NCBI GenBank assembly: GCA_011032825.1
Contig: JAADJZ010000003.1
Location: 496,001-560,000, forward strand
Direction: 5' to 3'
Origin: Massariosphaeria phaeospora
Taxonomy: Eukaryota > Ascomycota > Dothideomycetes > Pleosporales
Length of the DNA: 64,000 nucleotides
The position numbers were made by a program, and so were the translations under genes. How positions within the stretch are numbered: the first letter of the stretch is position 1; each line of letters starts with the position of its first letter. Positions 30,321-42,690 of the stretch are shown here, piece by piece. A model generated the notes under the pieces. That model searched no databases. It had not been told where the DNA came from and worked only from the letters and a program-made list of their open reading frames with translations.

Positions 30321-33300
30321 TGCGTATGTGGTGATTCTGCTTCATCACGGAATGTTAGAGCCTGCATTCCACTCCGTGCACCTGGGGTCTACTCACCAAT
30401 AGTATTCTACAAGGTAATGTATGGTATGGTACACTAGTACTGTCTACGGCGCGAGGTCCTTTCGGGGTCGGGTCGTAGTAGGCGTGAAGTGAATTATGGT
30501 TACAGTCGAGATAGTAGACCGCAACGCGAGCGGGAACAGGTGATATGAAACTGTCAAGAGAGTGACTGGACAACAGTGCGTGATAACGACACCGTCTACT
30601 AATAGGTAGTTACTGGAGCGAGGAAGATGTCATAGGGTCGTGCGTTGACGAGGTGGAAACGTCCTAAGGAGGGGCCGGCAACAATTACACTATCGGCAGC
30701 GCGACAGTGCGAAAGTATACCAAAAAGGAAGGATCAAGAAGGGCGAGGCTGAAGAAAAGACAAGCGAAAGAGGTTGATAAACCTTGGAGCAAGGAAAAGG
30801 CAACGAGCGAAGGGACTGGCCGTGGATAAGTAGCAGGATCAGCGAGCGACGAGACGAGGATTAGGTCTGAAGAAGAAAAGATGACCAGGCACAGACGGAC
30901 GGGCGCGCGGAATTGGGTGAGAGGACGTGTGGGAGGGGAGTCGGGAAGCGTGCAAAGGCGCAGCACCGGACTCCACAGAAGCCAACCAGCGCCGGGGGCA
31001 TGCACGCGGCCGCACCCTGGACATGACCCCCCTGCGCGGACTCATGCACTGCTTCTGCTCTGCGCCTAGGACTTGACTCGTGGGATTCAGCTTAGGGCAG
31101 CACGCCGCGCGGCATTACTTTGTGCACTATGCTGCAGGATGCACTAATATTGGCCGCCAACGGCCTGCCTGGCCTGCACTGGCACCGTCGCCGTGACGGC
31201 CGTCGAGGGCCGCGAAATGAAGACCGACACAGGCTGCACACCGGCGTCACAGAGGGCTTGCTTTCGCCCCCGTCATGGACATCACTATAGACGCCTGCCG
31301 TGTGGTTGGCTACACGGCGCGCCCATTATCGATACGCAGTGCGAGCTGGGCGGGCAGTTGTGCCCGACTCGACTCGGCTCGACTCGAAGCGCTGCATCTG
31401 CATCTGGCGTCGTGGGTGACGATGGAGCGCCTGGCGTGGAGCGGGCCGGCCGCTGGGGGGGCTGAGGAGCGGCCACTGCCCAGTAGCCGGCCAGCAGAGA
31501 CAGATGTGGTGAAGCCGACGATTCACGCGGGCGAAGTGTGATCTGGAGAGCCGTCTGGGCGGCCGCGGCACTGGACAGGCACGCCCGAAGATCATGGGCA
31601 CTTTACTTGGATGTGGGCAGGCAGGCAGGTGTTTCGTTCGACAGACAGAGACTCGGAGCAGCGAGTGAGCACCGTTGGCACTGCATTCAGCCTGTGCTAC
31701 ACACCACTGAGCACTCCAGCACACCCCCCGGCGTCTGCCTATCCGCCCAATCGATAGTGATAACTGCCCGTTGGACACGACCCTGTTCCTGCACTTCGCA
31801 AGCCTGCGGGGCTGCCACTGCTGACTTCCTTCCATGTGGCATGTTTGGAAACTTCCTGCTGGCCACACAGCGGCCGTCGGGGACATGCACGGCGCTGAAG
31901 TCTGAACCAGAGCGACGCCCGCGCCTCTCTACCCATCCACCAAGTTACTCTAGCAGTGGGCAGTGTGACAGTCTAACAGTAGCACGACGAGATGCAGAAG
32001 CGCCGCATTGCCAGCGCGGCCCACACTCGGGGCCACCGTCCCCCAGAGCCAGCGCAGCGTGGACTGTGGCAGAGTGGCAGAGGCAAAAGAGGCTGTGAAG
32101 ACTGCCAGTTGAGGTGTGAATGGCGGGGCGACGTGTGGGCGCGAGGCTGGACCACGGGCGCGCCGTCACTGGCCCGCCGTTCGACCAGCGGCCTGCAGAA
32201 GACACCATACACTGTACAGCGACTCTGAAGGCTGAAGCAACTGCGCAGACCACGCTCCCAGGCGCCGATAGCAACGGCAACGACAGGCCTTTTGTCGGGC
32301 ATGGATTGATGGCGATGCAGATGGATCATGGCAGTGTGGTGGTGGATGGCATGACTGCGTCAAGTCCAGACATGGCTGACCCGACGGCGTGAGATCTAAA
32401 AGCGCGTCGTGCTGTGTCTGTCTGCATTGTATCTACTTATCTGATTCTGCGTCTCTCTTGCAGCGCGAGCGAATGCACCAGGGCCGCTTGCCCGTCACTC
32501 GCGGTTTCGCTGCTCGAGTCTGCCAGTCTGAAGAACGCCGGCCTGCTGCTGCTACTGCTGCTGCTAACGTTACTGCTGCAGGAACAGGACCCAGCAGTGG
32601 CAAGTGCTGGCACCCGTGGGCCCTGATTTGCCGGCCCACCAGGCGAACATTCACCCAGCAGCAAGCGCATCAGGCCCAGCGTGTGGGGAAGCGATAGCGA
32701 TGTCACGATGGATGGACGGCTCCAGCTGCTCAGCGATGGTGCGACACGCTCGCGAACCCTGACGAGAGTCTGCATCTGCATCTGCACCCCGTCTTCGTTC
32801 GTTAGTCCAGACTCCAGACTATATCTACGGCTTCATGGAGGGTTGTGCGCGCCCACGGTTGGCTGCGTATGTCGCGCGCTGGTTCTTGAGCCGGGCGTTT
32901 CGATTGCCTCTGGTTTGCTTTGTCGAAGTGTGCTGCTGGGAGCTTGCATTGCAGCAGCGACCTACTGTTCACTAGACTGCCTGCCTGCCGAGTCCCGACA
33001 CTGCTCTACCACGCTCCTGCTTCTCGAGGGATCGCTGAGTGCAGCAGTTCGTGCAGATGTCATCGCAGGCTGTTTTAGAATCTGCAACTCTATCGATAGC
33101 AGCCTTGGTCTCTCGCCGGCAGCACAGAACCAAACGAGCGAACGAACGACGGGACGCCATGGCCCACGACTCTGCGATGAGATGAGATGAGATGATGCTG
33201 AGAAGCTTGTCCCTTCGATAATGCCCGCCGCCGCCGTCGCCGCCGTCCGTCCGTCAGCACAAGGTTTCACGCAAACGCATTTCCATCTTGTCCGCCTTCC

Positions 33301-36300
33301 CACGTCGAGCTTCCTAGAGGAGCAATCGTGTAGCCAACTGCCAGTCGCAGTCAGCCTTCAATAGCTGCCCTTATCCCGCCATGATATATGCAACCACCAC
33401 GGCTATTTCGGGCTCTCTGGGGCAAATTATGCTGCGTTGCACACCACCCACCCACTGCATATCGGCCGCCGGTGGATCCCCATGCAGCCTAGCCTGCCGT
33501 GCTGCTTTTACAGCTCGAGATGAATTATGCACGCCAACGCCCGCCGTACTCGCCTACAGTGAGAAACGGCGTGGATAGCCTCGAGGCCCGCGTCCAATCG
33601 CCGCCGCTGGACATGCTCCCATGCCCCCACAGTGACGGCGCACTTGTCAGTGGGTGAGAACCGCACGTCTAATGCAGGTACCGCGCAGGTACGGTACGCA
33701 TCTTCAAAATAGATTGTTGACAATAATGACAACCTCCCCACTCCCAGCTTATCTCACGTCGAGGGTTCCACAAAAAAGAACAGACAACAGGACAGATGGC
33801 ATGTGTCTGTCGACGGTCGGTCGGCTGCCTCCTCGTGCGAGTCGTGCTTGTCTTCTGGAACCTTCATTAGCCGAAATCCTGCACGGCTGGCAAGACCCTG
33901 GAGCCTGGAATGGTAGCACCGCACACGACTCAGCAAAGAGTCCCGGCGCGGAAGCCTGAACGCTTTCCGCTTCAACAGTGCTTCAAGGCTCAAGCGGGCG
34001 TCGCTTTGCCAGCGAGTCGGGGCCCCGGGGAAGCTGGCCTGGCTTCCATGGCTTCTATCCGCCAGAAAGTTGCTCCACCCGATCGACCTTATCGTCCTGG
34101 CGAAATTGCGTGGAGACGGTGGAGGCTACCCTGATCTGCCCGCCAACTATTCAAATATTGGAGCGCTCGGCAGTCTTGCAAGCCGGCGGAGGGAATGCGT
34201 CGTTCAAAGTTCGACCGTCGAGAGCACGCGAGTCGAGGAGCGCGAGCTGAAGGGCTGCCAGTGTCAAGCAGCTGCAGAATCCTCAATCAGAGTTTGGCCT
34301 CTTCATGCATGCCGGCCGCATTGTGTCTCGCGCCACGAGTTGCCGCGGCACTTGTGTGGAGAGATATGTAGAGCTGCCCAATGTGTGATAGCGCATCTTC
34401 AGTCGGGACCCTCAGACTCGGCTCGTGCGTGTCGTGACATTCACTCCACTGGTCCCAGAGCCGGTGGCTGCCGGAGGGGAAGCCTCTCAAGCACGACCCA
34501 ATGGAGGTCCCACACTCACGAGACACTTCCTCTGGAATCTCGAATCTTGACACTTACCAGCCAGCAGAAGTCAATGTTGCATGACCCTCTACACTTGCAC
34601 GTTCTGCCTTTTGCAAATACCACCGGCGAAATCAACACCATCCACACCAATCACCCAACCGGCACCTTCCCCCACAGCCGCTGGAACAACGCCATCCCAC
34701 CCGCCCAATCGCACCGAGGCAACGACGACGGTTCTTGCAAGCCCGATAAGGCCGTTCTAACTCACCTTATACATGGCTTAGAATCTCGTGTACCTAGCAG
34801 CAGCGCACAGGCGAAATGCGCACCTCTTTTTTGATTATGCTTGACGCTTCGTTCTCCTTCGGTTCAAGTGCGCAAAGCTTCACCGGCTGCCCGGGAGTCT
34901 GAGCGCGCCTACCTACCCGCGTGTCTGGTCCCTGGCTTCGTGAGGATTTGCCCTCCGCAGCGGCGGCGAGTTGCGCTGACCTGACCTGAGCGGAGCACGA
35001 GCTGAGCGGGAGCCTGTTCATGTTGGCTTTGACTTTTGTCTCTGGCGTCTTCCCCACACACGCACTGATGAGGCTTGAGTTCGGCGGTGCTGAACGGCGG
35101 GCGTGCGTGCGGGACGAGTTCAGTGATGGATCGGGGTTGTCGCAATCGTTGACTTCGGACGAGACGCTGCGAAACAAGTTTGAGGTTGGAAGTGGTATTT
35201 TGGTGAAATGGCTTGTTGAGTGCCTCGCACGACAATGAGACAAGCAGGAAGTGGATTGTAGGTGGGGCTTTCGCGACTACCGTAAGAGCTAAACCCGGCT
35301 GACTGTGGCGAAGTTCGCATTTTTGGCACTTCATCAGTCTTTCAGCTTGGCTTGGGGCGCACCGCCACAGTGAATGAATGCATGACGTACTGGGTACAGG
35401 TACGTCTCGTAGTACCACTCGCACCAAAGCTCACACATACGTAGCCAAATTTCCCTTCCAACCACGCACCCCACAAGCCTGCCCGCAAAACTACTCGCCA
35501 GTCACCTCTCTAACGCATCTCAAGCATAACGAAGCCGTCAGATCTCAATCTCGTCGAAAGCAGGCCCGGCCAACCAAAACCTGCCATTCTAGAAACAAAA
35601 AATACCCCGGATGTTTCATCGATTTTTAGAGAACCCCCAACGTCATGTGTCCCTGCATTGCGGCGAGGGACGGACGGACGGACGGGTTGACCGGCGCTTT
35701 GACGGCAAGAGCTGAGGTCACGCCCAAGTGTGTACCTGTCAAGTTGAGCTGTGTAGATCGCAGGCTAGGAGGTTGATCGCAATTGAACGGTCGCCATGAA
35801 TGATGATGACGTCGTTGGACGTTGTGCCAGGTTTGGGCTGGGGAGGTTGTCGTACGGCTTTGGGGGAGACTGGCATGCCCGTCCAAAGTTTGGTAGACTT
35901 TGATATCGACACAGCTCTTCATTCACGGTTGGGCATTTGCCTCTGTGGGAAAACAGTGAGTTGCAGTTGGGGACATAACATCATCATATACCCTCACGAC
36001 ATGCTTCCGGGATGAAGACTGTACGAAGTGTTTCGGAAAGGCGTCCCTCTCGGGCGAATGTTTGAAGAGGCAGTTGGCAACTGCAGAGATGAAGCTCTGC
36101 TTACGATGTGACAAGCATCCGGCCTGGAGCAATTGCGGTCGGTTCAACGTTTCCACTCTCCGGGCCATTCAATGCATGCGGCATGCCTGTAGGTACGCAG
36201 CGCATCCTTGTTGACCCGCCATGTTGCTCGCGCTGCAAAACTCGTCGCCCACAACAATCCATCCATGATCCATCCGGCGAAACACGTTGGCGAACCCCCA

Positions 36301-37424
36301 CACATCCCACAGATGGTGCGACCGCGCTGAAACGAACAATCTGACAGACTGAAGAAACGAGGACATGCGCACCTGGAGACGTTGCAGAATTCCAGTTGCG
36401 AATTTCCAATGTGTTTCACTTCTTCTCGCGTCGTGCGTGTTCTGTTCTGCACACCGCGCGAGGACCTCACTCATATCACCGCGCCTCGAACGGCCAGAAT
36501 CAGGTAAAAGCAGCTTCAGCCTGACGAGAGGGAAAAAGAGAGAAGAAAGACAAACATATCTACGAACCGGCACACCGCAGTCGTGAAGGCGTCGTCGTGG
36601 CCATTGCCATCGCAGAATTGCAGAGTCGCGTCTTCATCCCCCTCCTCCCTCAAACACCACAACAAAAACAGGCCTCAGAGTCTTAGATGTGAGATCAGTC
36701 TCGCGCTGCCCAAAGGCAACCCAAGTCACCCTCTTCCTATCATAATGTGTAAACAATCTCATCAACGGCCATGCAGGAAAAGAAACCCGGCCAACGAAAA
36801 AAAACTTTTGAAGTTCCTCGCCTCTCTTGTGCCTAACGCAGCGCAGCCTAGCGCCGGAGAATCCCCACCTCCGCTCCAGGCCTATAAATTTGTGTTCCGG
36901 CTGCGAATTTTTTTTCGAGTCTTCGTGCGGCGTGGGTCATCGTAATTCTCCGTGTTGCTTGATTTCCAAATACTCTGTGGAACTTATCAGGTGTCGTTGA
37001 CCTTCCAGAGCGAACATATTGCATCATCGATCGTATACACTTTGTGGGGGCGTCGTCGTTAGTGGCGCTTTCGCTGGAAAAGGGTCGAACATATTGAATT
37101 TGCAGGTGCGAATGGCTTGGGCGGGAGGTATAGATATATGGATGTGGTTCACTGTGTATTTTGATGAGTCAAGTGTCTGGTTCATCTGAACTGAATGAAC
37201 TTGATTGATTGATTGTGTAGGAGGCTATTTATCCTCCGTGGAGAGTGTCTCCTTCGCATCTGAAATTTTTTTGCTGGCATCTTCGTGTCTGTATAAATCT
37301 ACTAGGCCCTTCCTAACATGAAGAGTTCACGGACCCTTCGCCATTTTTCCCGCACCGATGATGTGACGCCTGAGATCTACTCCGTAGAATGCCTCCCAGA
37401 TCCACTTGTGTCTGATGTGACTGC
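30321..37424. other. Gene-free region, about 7.1 kb, upstream of the Msn2-type gene
   Basis: No open frame here shows a domain, conserved motif or intron pattern, although many GC-rich frames of 60-254 codons exist by chance on both strands. Simple sequence occurs: CTG/GCTG runs near 32540-32580, GATGA repeats near 33176-33196 and (GGAC)n at 35667-35686. Possible contents are a very long leader or promoter of the Msn2-type gene, non-coding RNA, or unrecognised genes. No tRNA or 5S rRNA was seen by eye. Confidence 0.5.
35667..35686. repeat. (GGAC)n microsatellite
   Basis: About four and a half GGAC units in a row, within the gene-free region. Confidence 0.8.
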
Positions 37425-38604
37425 CTATGGGTCGTCACCTATCTTCTCCAGCTTGCCCATGTCCCGCTTCTCGCCGGCGTCTCCGATGATTCGCAGCCTG
37501 TCGATGCGTGTCTTCTCGCCGTCTCCGTCCCCATCCACCACGAAGAGCACCATCGATGAGATGTTCTGAAACTTGACGAAGCGCAACTCCACCTTGGCCG
37601 TTGACGTCTTCTCGTCCCAGTCTGATGGCTTCAGCTCGATGACTTGGGTGGGTGGGATATCTTCTGCTTCTTCGAAACCCAAGTTGTGCTGGCGATTGGT
37701 ATAGAGGCGTATGGTTTTGGGGCGCATCGGGGCATCCTCGTCGTCGTCTTCGTCGGGACTCGGCAGACAAGAGGTAATGTGGATTGTATGGGCCTTGATA
37801 GTGGAGGTGAACGGCAGATAGAGCATCAGCTGCTCATCTACGTCGCTCTCCACCCAGTCCTCCGTTGAGGTTGAACCACTGGCAGCTCTCTTGCCTTTAC
37901 CTGCTGCAAGAGCGCTCGGCTGTGTCTTTTCGAACAGGGTGCGCACTCCTCCAAACTCGGTATCCGAGTTGAGCAAGTCCAGACCGCGAACGTCAACCTG
38001 CTCTGTGATGTCGCCGTATCCTCGTGGCAGGTCCGCACCCCTCCATGTACCATCAGCACTCGCGTTTGCCCCGCCGGATCCGCTGGAAGAAGAGCCTCCT
38101 GACTTTGCAGCATTGCCTTTGTTGACTGCATTAGCTTTTGTGGTTGCATTGGCCTTTGTGACCGCATTCGCTTTTTGGACCGCCTCGGAGAGCTTCTGGT
38201 TATTGGCGCGGTTGACTCGGTCTTCCACCTTGCCCTGTAGGAACACGATGAAGGCAGGGAGGTCGGAACTAAAGCACATTAGTTTCCCCTCCTCATCGAG
38301 GAGTCCAGATGTGAGAGCGACGCTTACGTTGTAACATTGTGGCTCTGTGCAATCTGAGGTTGCTGCTCCGTGTCGACCTTGACGCAAGTGACTTTGTTCG
38401 GGACTGAGGAAGACAGCGCAATCTGCTCATACAAGGGCGACATTGACTGAGTGGCCGCGCTGTAGACTGTGTGGAGCAGGCCAGGTCAGTGACTGAACAG
38501 AAGGAAAGGGACGGGTACAGCGTACAGTTGGCTATGACGATGCGCGAAGACGACAGCAGCGAGCTCAGCTGGTCGGCCGACGTGATCTCGACGATGTTCG
38601 ACAT
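37425..38604 (-). CDS. Thioredoxin-like PITH-domain protein without the redox CxxC, 353 aa
   Basis: Minus-strand exons are 38604-38526, 38466-38328 and 38268-37425, with two introns of 59 nt in register (353 aa). The thioredoxin-like part (1-110) has VEITSADQLSSLL, NFYSAATQSMSPLYEQIA, KVTCVKVDTEQQPQIAQSHNV and AFIVFLQGKV. The PITH domain begins near residue 190 and includes QVDVRGLDLLN, ESDVDEQLMLYLPF, IKAHTIHI and TIRLYTNRQHNLGFEEAED. TXNL1-family proteins associate with the 26S proteasome. Between NFY and SPLYEQ the usual WCGPC is replaced by a shorter SAATQSM, so neither redox cysteine exists. The linker carries a KANA-type hexapeptide repeat. The role is probably as a binding adaptor. Confidence 0.9.
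38100..38182 (-). repeat. 18-bp coding repeat (KANA-type hexapeptide)
   Basis: Four imperfect hexapeptide units, K(A/G)NA plus two residues, lie in the linker between the thioredoxin and PITH domains. Such repeats are prone to length change. Confidence 0.75.
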
Positions 38605-39334
38605 GTCTGGAGCGGCGCAGGAGGCTTCTGCGGCTGCTGTCGAGAGTGTTGATGAGCGTCCACCGGCCAGAGAACGAGCTCAGATCGCGTTGGTGGGGGC
38701 GGGGCGGACCAGGGCGCGTCAGTGACGAACGTTGGGTCCGGTTGCCTGCCCACCAGGCGTCCACAAGCCACGCCGTCTACAGCGAAGCTTCTGGAAGACT
38801 GCACAACACCGCGGCTTTGCTCTCGACGTCTCACCGAGCTGGACCGACCAAGGAGAGCTCGTGATCACTACCCCACGCGTTGTGAACGGAAAGTGCGGCG
38901 CAACCTGTTGCCAAGAGCCGCCGCTGCGATCGACGCCTATCCTCGAGGCTCACAAACTACTGGCACAGCCAAAACGTCGCACTCTCCTACAACAACCATC
39001 AGCGTCAGCACTATCGCTTAGTATTACAGGCGAAGTTGCTGTTTACAAAAGTCTATCCACAGTAGGTCTCAGCCCCTGTCTTGACCCACTCAAGCCTTAC
39101 AATCCACCAGAGCCTAACCCACCCACCCATGGCAGAGTCCAGCAATCTGTTCTTGACTGTTCCTGAAGCTGGGTTAATCAACATCGTCTACTGCCTTCTT
39201 CTCCTCGAACGCTGCGACCGGACTTGGAGGAAACACAGCTGGTTCTGCTGGTACTCGCGAGCCGTCCTATTCGTGAACGCCCCGATCGCCCTTATCGTTG
39301 CCTACCGCCTCTACCGCGTCTTCTGCCGGGCATA
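38605..39334. promoter_or_regulatory. Divergent promoter of the PITH and TUG/UBX genes, with an upstream ORF
   Basis: This 730-bp gap separates the two start codons. Its last 207 bp contain a 68-codon upstream frame (39129-39335), listed separately. Confidence 0.5.
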
Positions 39335-39335
39335 A
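39129..39335 (+). CDS. Upstream ORF/possible micropeptide, 68 aa, ending UAAUG at the TUG start
   Basis: The frame starts in a favourable context (CACCCATGG). Its TAA stop (39333-39335) shares its last base with the ATG of the TUG/UBX gene. The predicted peptide has two hydrophobic stretches (GLINIVYCLLLLE and AVLFVNAPIALIVAYRLY) with a basic, Trp-rich stretch between them, like a small membrane protein. It could be a translation-control element with stop-restart coupling, a micropeptide, or chance. There is no homology evidence. Confidence 0.35.
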   Translation: MAESSNLFLTVPEAGLINIVYCLLLLERCDRTWRKHSWFCWYSRAVLFVNAPIALIVAYRLYRVFCRA

Positions 39336-40927
39336 TGTCGCACGTTATAGTCGTCAACGCATCTGCCAAGGCAGTCAGAATACCCACGACACCGGTGAAG
39401 TACCTGACCGAGGTGCGCGACGAAGCATGCAAGAAGTTCAGTATCAGCAACAAGGACAACTTCACGCTGAAGTACAACAACAAGCTCGTGTCTCTCTCTC
39501 AGCAGTTCCGTCTCGCGAATCTTCCCCAGGGCGCTCGACTAGAACTCGTCCAGTCCTCCCGCTCACCCACTGTCATATCCGTGGCGCTTCAACTACCCTC
39601 CACCGAAAAGAGCATTCGCCTTACGCATAAGTTTGCCAGCAACACAGCGCTATGGGAGATTCTGCGGCAGTTCGAGAGTGGCGAGGGAGCAAACTACAAC
39701 TTCACACAGAGGGGTGTCCCAGAACCGAGCGGAGATGGCGCTTCCGGTGCAGGCAGGCTGAACTACGAGACGCCTGTCGTCACTGTCATGCCAGGCCATC
39801 AGGAGCTGTCGAGTTTAGTTGACTTGCAGAAGACGCTGGGCCAGTTGGGTTTCGATAATGGGTCTGCTTTGTTGCGTTTGACCTACAGGAACAGTGGCAC
39901 ACCGCTGGAGAAGGCAATGGCGCAGATTTCGCAATACTTCAAGACTTCAGACCAACCTACCCAGAGTGGTGCACACGCAGATAGCGCAGCTGGACCGACC
40001 TCGATACAAGATCCCGACAAGGCTACTCCAGAGGCAACGTCGACTGCGCTAGGCGAGACGGTCAAGGCAGCAGAGCCTGAGCCGGACGCGATGGAGGTGG
40101 ACTCGACGCCGACGCATGAGCCAGTATCAGATGCAATGACTTCTGTCAACGACAAGACTGCGCAGAACGAAAACATTCCGCCGTCGGCTGCGACGCTGCC
40201 TGGCTCTGTTCCAGCTGAGGATCAACCCGCTCGTAAACCCGGCTCACGGAACGTGCAAATCTTCTCTGCTCCCGCATCAGCTACACCCCAAGCCGCACGC
40301 CAGGCGTTCAACGAGGGTGACTATACTCCCACCATCGAGCACGCAAAATCACACCAAGCCTCCCTGCTTGGAAAATCACGAAACACGCGTCTGCTCTCTG
40401 ACAAAGAGCTCGCCGAGCAAGAAGCCACCCGCCAGGCAAAGATAAACGCAGTAGCCGAGAAAGGCGGTTCCCTCCGCATCCGCATGCCCGACGGCACCCT
40501 CATCCAGATGGACATCAGCAAAGCCGACACGGCGACCGGCCTCTACGACTTCGTCACCAGCTTCCTCGACCGCAAGACCGAGCCATACCAGCTCAAGTAC
40601 GTCGGCTCCACCGGACGCCTCGTCCTTATTCCGCGCGACAACAAGCGGCTCATCCAGGACCTCCGCTTCGCCAGCATGGAGATGATTACTTTCCTCTGGG
40701 ACGAGGGCGCCAGCACCGAGGCGCGGCAGTCGCAGCAGACGCTGGCACAGGAGTGGCACGCTAAAGCTCAAGCGCTGAAAGTCGTGGATCCGGTGCCGAA
40801 CGCGCAGCCCGAGCCGGTCAACCCAGAGAGTAGCAAGGCGGAGGGGAAGCGGAGGGCGGACCTGAATCCGGCCGACAAGGAGAGCAAGCTGAAGAACATA
40901 CTGGGCAAGGGCCTATTCAAGCGCTGA
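39335..40927 (+). CDS. TUG/ASPL-type UBX-domain protein (Ubx4-like), 530 aa
   Basis: This is a single exon of 530 aa. Residues 1-75 are the TUG ubiquitin-like domain: MSHVIVVNASAKAVRIPTTP, VKYLTEVRDEACKKF and NFTLKYNNKLVSL. A second ubiquitin-like stretch follows (VALQLPSTEKSIRL). The middle (220-330) is acidic, Pro/Thr-rich and disordered. A UBX domain lies at about 377-458, including SLRIRMPDGTLIQMDISKAD and LYDFVTSFLDR. A basic tail (KESKLKNILGKGLFKR) follows. Members bind the AAA ATPase Cdc48/p97 and regulate its hexamers and degradation functions. An in-frame extension to 39224 has no family support, so the start at 39335 was chosen. Confidence 0.9.
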   Translation: MSHVIVVNASAKAVRIPTTPVKYLTEVRDEACKKFSISNKDNFTLKYNNKLVSLSQQFRLANLPQGARLELVQSSRSPTVISVALQLPSTEKSIRLTHKFASNTALWEILRQFESGEGANYNFTQRGVPEPSGDGASGAGRLNYETPVVTVMPGHQELSSLVDLQKTLGQLGFDNGSALLRLTYRNSGTPLEKAMAQISQYFKTSDQPTQSGAHADSAAGPTSIQDPDKATPEATSTALGETVKAAEPEPDAMEVDSTPTHEPVSDAMTSVNDKTAQNENIPPSAATLPGSVPAEDQPARKPGSRNVQIFSAPASATPQAARQAFNEGDYTPTIEHAKSHQASLLGKSRNTRLLSDKELAEQEATRQAKINAVAEKGGSLRIRMPDGTLIQMDISKADTATGLYDFVTSFLDRKTEPYQLKYVGSTGRLVLIPRDNKRLIQDLRFASMEMITFLWDEGASTEARQSQQTLAQEWHAKAQALKVVDPVPNAQPEPVNPESSKAEGKRRADLNPADKESKLKNILGKGLFKR

Positions 40928-42690
40928 GTCTGGGTGGGTTACGGTAAGTCGAGCGTGAATAGGAGGAAATGAACTCAGGTTCAAGATGGTTATGGAGATG
41001 CAGAAGGAAAAGACATGTTACGATCTTCAATGAGCTGAGCTGAAGCCTGAGCCGATTCGGAGTTTGCATCATGAAACGTGTAGAACAGCACCCACCTACA
41101 TTGCTTTTTCTCTTTGACGAGACAACTCGCATGCGCATACATGCGGAAGAAAGGACATGCGGATCGAAGTACAGGCATGCATTACAGAGTACATACCCCG
41201 TACCTACATACCACACATACCACACATAATACAATTCGAGACGTGTGTCTCGTTCAATCAAGGGACTTTGTCTTTGTGGTTCTTTCTGCTCTACTCTGCA
41301 CTATGATATACACATTATATGAGGTGATTCGACTGAGCAATGGCGATTTTCCACATTATATGTTGTGATTAACACTGCAGCAACGAAGTGCGATACTTGT
41401 CGTCCACCCTATCTAGGTAACTGATGACTATCACCATAGCCGTAACTATAGCCATATCACCGCCGCAGGCTCCTTAGGTATTTAATCTCCTACCCGTAAA
41501 GTCTACATTTAGCTACAACAAAGACAACAGCACCTCTAGGACTATCGGGTGTTGGGTTCCAGTGTTTGGGACTTTCCTAAAAGTGCTTATCAAACGACTT
41601 ACTTACATATAACTACTACGACTACTTAACGTTTAGTTAGAGAATCGAACCGAATCGAATTTTTTTGTTTCGTTTCGTTTCGTTGCACTATACTTACTAT
41701 ACTATACGGGCTTGGTGTTTGACAAAAGTTTATACTATAGGCTTACTCGCGGAGGCATATATAAGAGAGGGATGCATTCACGAGAGGGGTGTTTTCTGTT
41801 GCTCGTGTGTTTAGACAGACCGGCAAGTTGGGTAGACACTCCGTCCTCCAGCCCTTCACTCATTGCCTTACTCAACCAGCTATTCCGACATACCAAATAC
41901 CTGCTCGAGACATTGAGCTCCGCTCTGCTCAACTGCTCGTTCGGTAAGCAGGTGATGGTGCTTTGCTGTAAACTAGGTGGTTATTTCGTTTGCGAATTCA
42001 GGGTGGGGTGGGAGTCGGAGTTGGAGGAGGAGAAGTAGACAGGGACAAGACAAACCATAGCACGAACTGTAAGTGATGGGATTGACCACGTAAAGGAAAC
42101 GGATGTAGGAAAAAACGTGAAGATTGGACTATCGTAGAAATCGTAACCCCGTTATATAACATAAGATGCATAACATAAAATTACCACAATATACCCCCTA
42201 CACACACTCTCTTCTACATATCCGTGTCCATTTCCCCCATCTTTGCCCGGCCCTCCACGTGTACTTTGTAAACGTCTTATTCCCTAATCCCAAATATTCC
42301 ATCTAACACAGCACAGAACTCGAAACAGTCCCGACTCCCCTTCTACCTCCGTTCCGCAATCAAGGACTGCAAAGAAAAGAAACGAGAGAGCGCGCGGGAA
42401 ATCATTCAAGGCGGTAGGTAAGGGAAGGAGAGTTATATGGTTTTTGTACTATACGTATAAATAAATGATAAATAGAGAGATAGATAGATAGATAGGTAGA
42501 TAACAGGCGTGGACACGAGAAAGTGCGAAGGGAATGAGAATGCGAAGAAGTGGGTAGGTGGGTGGCTGTCCGAACTCGGCCTGAGGAAGGGGGCTCAAGG
42601 ACAGCGTTGCGGGTTCGTGGGGGATATGTATAAGGGAAGCAACAGAAGTGGATTGCGCTTTTGGCGGCCGAGCAGGATCGAGTGCGGTTG
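40928..42690. other. Convergent intergenic region, 1.76 kb
   Basis: This lies between TUG/UBX (plus) and the zinc-cluster-like gene (minus). It holds AT-rich stretches, a TTTCG repeat at about 41667-41684 and a GATA tetranucleotide repeat at about 42475-42502. No gene is supported. Confidence 0.5.
42475..42502. repeat. (GATA)n microsatellite
   Basis: About five to six GATA/GGTA units lie downstream of the minus-strand gene ending at 42691. Confidence 0.8.

Noticed and set aside
34070..34834. 254-codon frame within the gene-free region
   Set aside because: Several overlapping frames on both strands are equally open in this GC-rich DNA. No conserved motif or splice pattern supports it.
41640..41720. 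GGTTCGATTC-like sequence on the minus strand suggesting a tRNA B box
   Set aside because: No A box, acceptor stem or anticodon arm can be formed around it.
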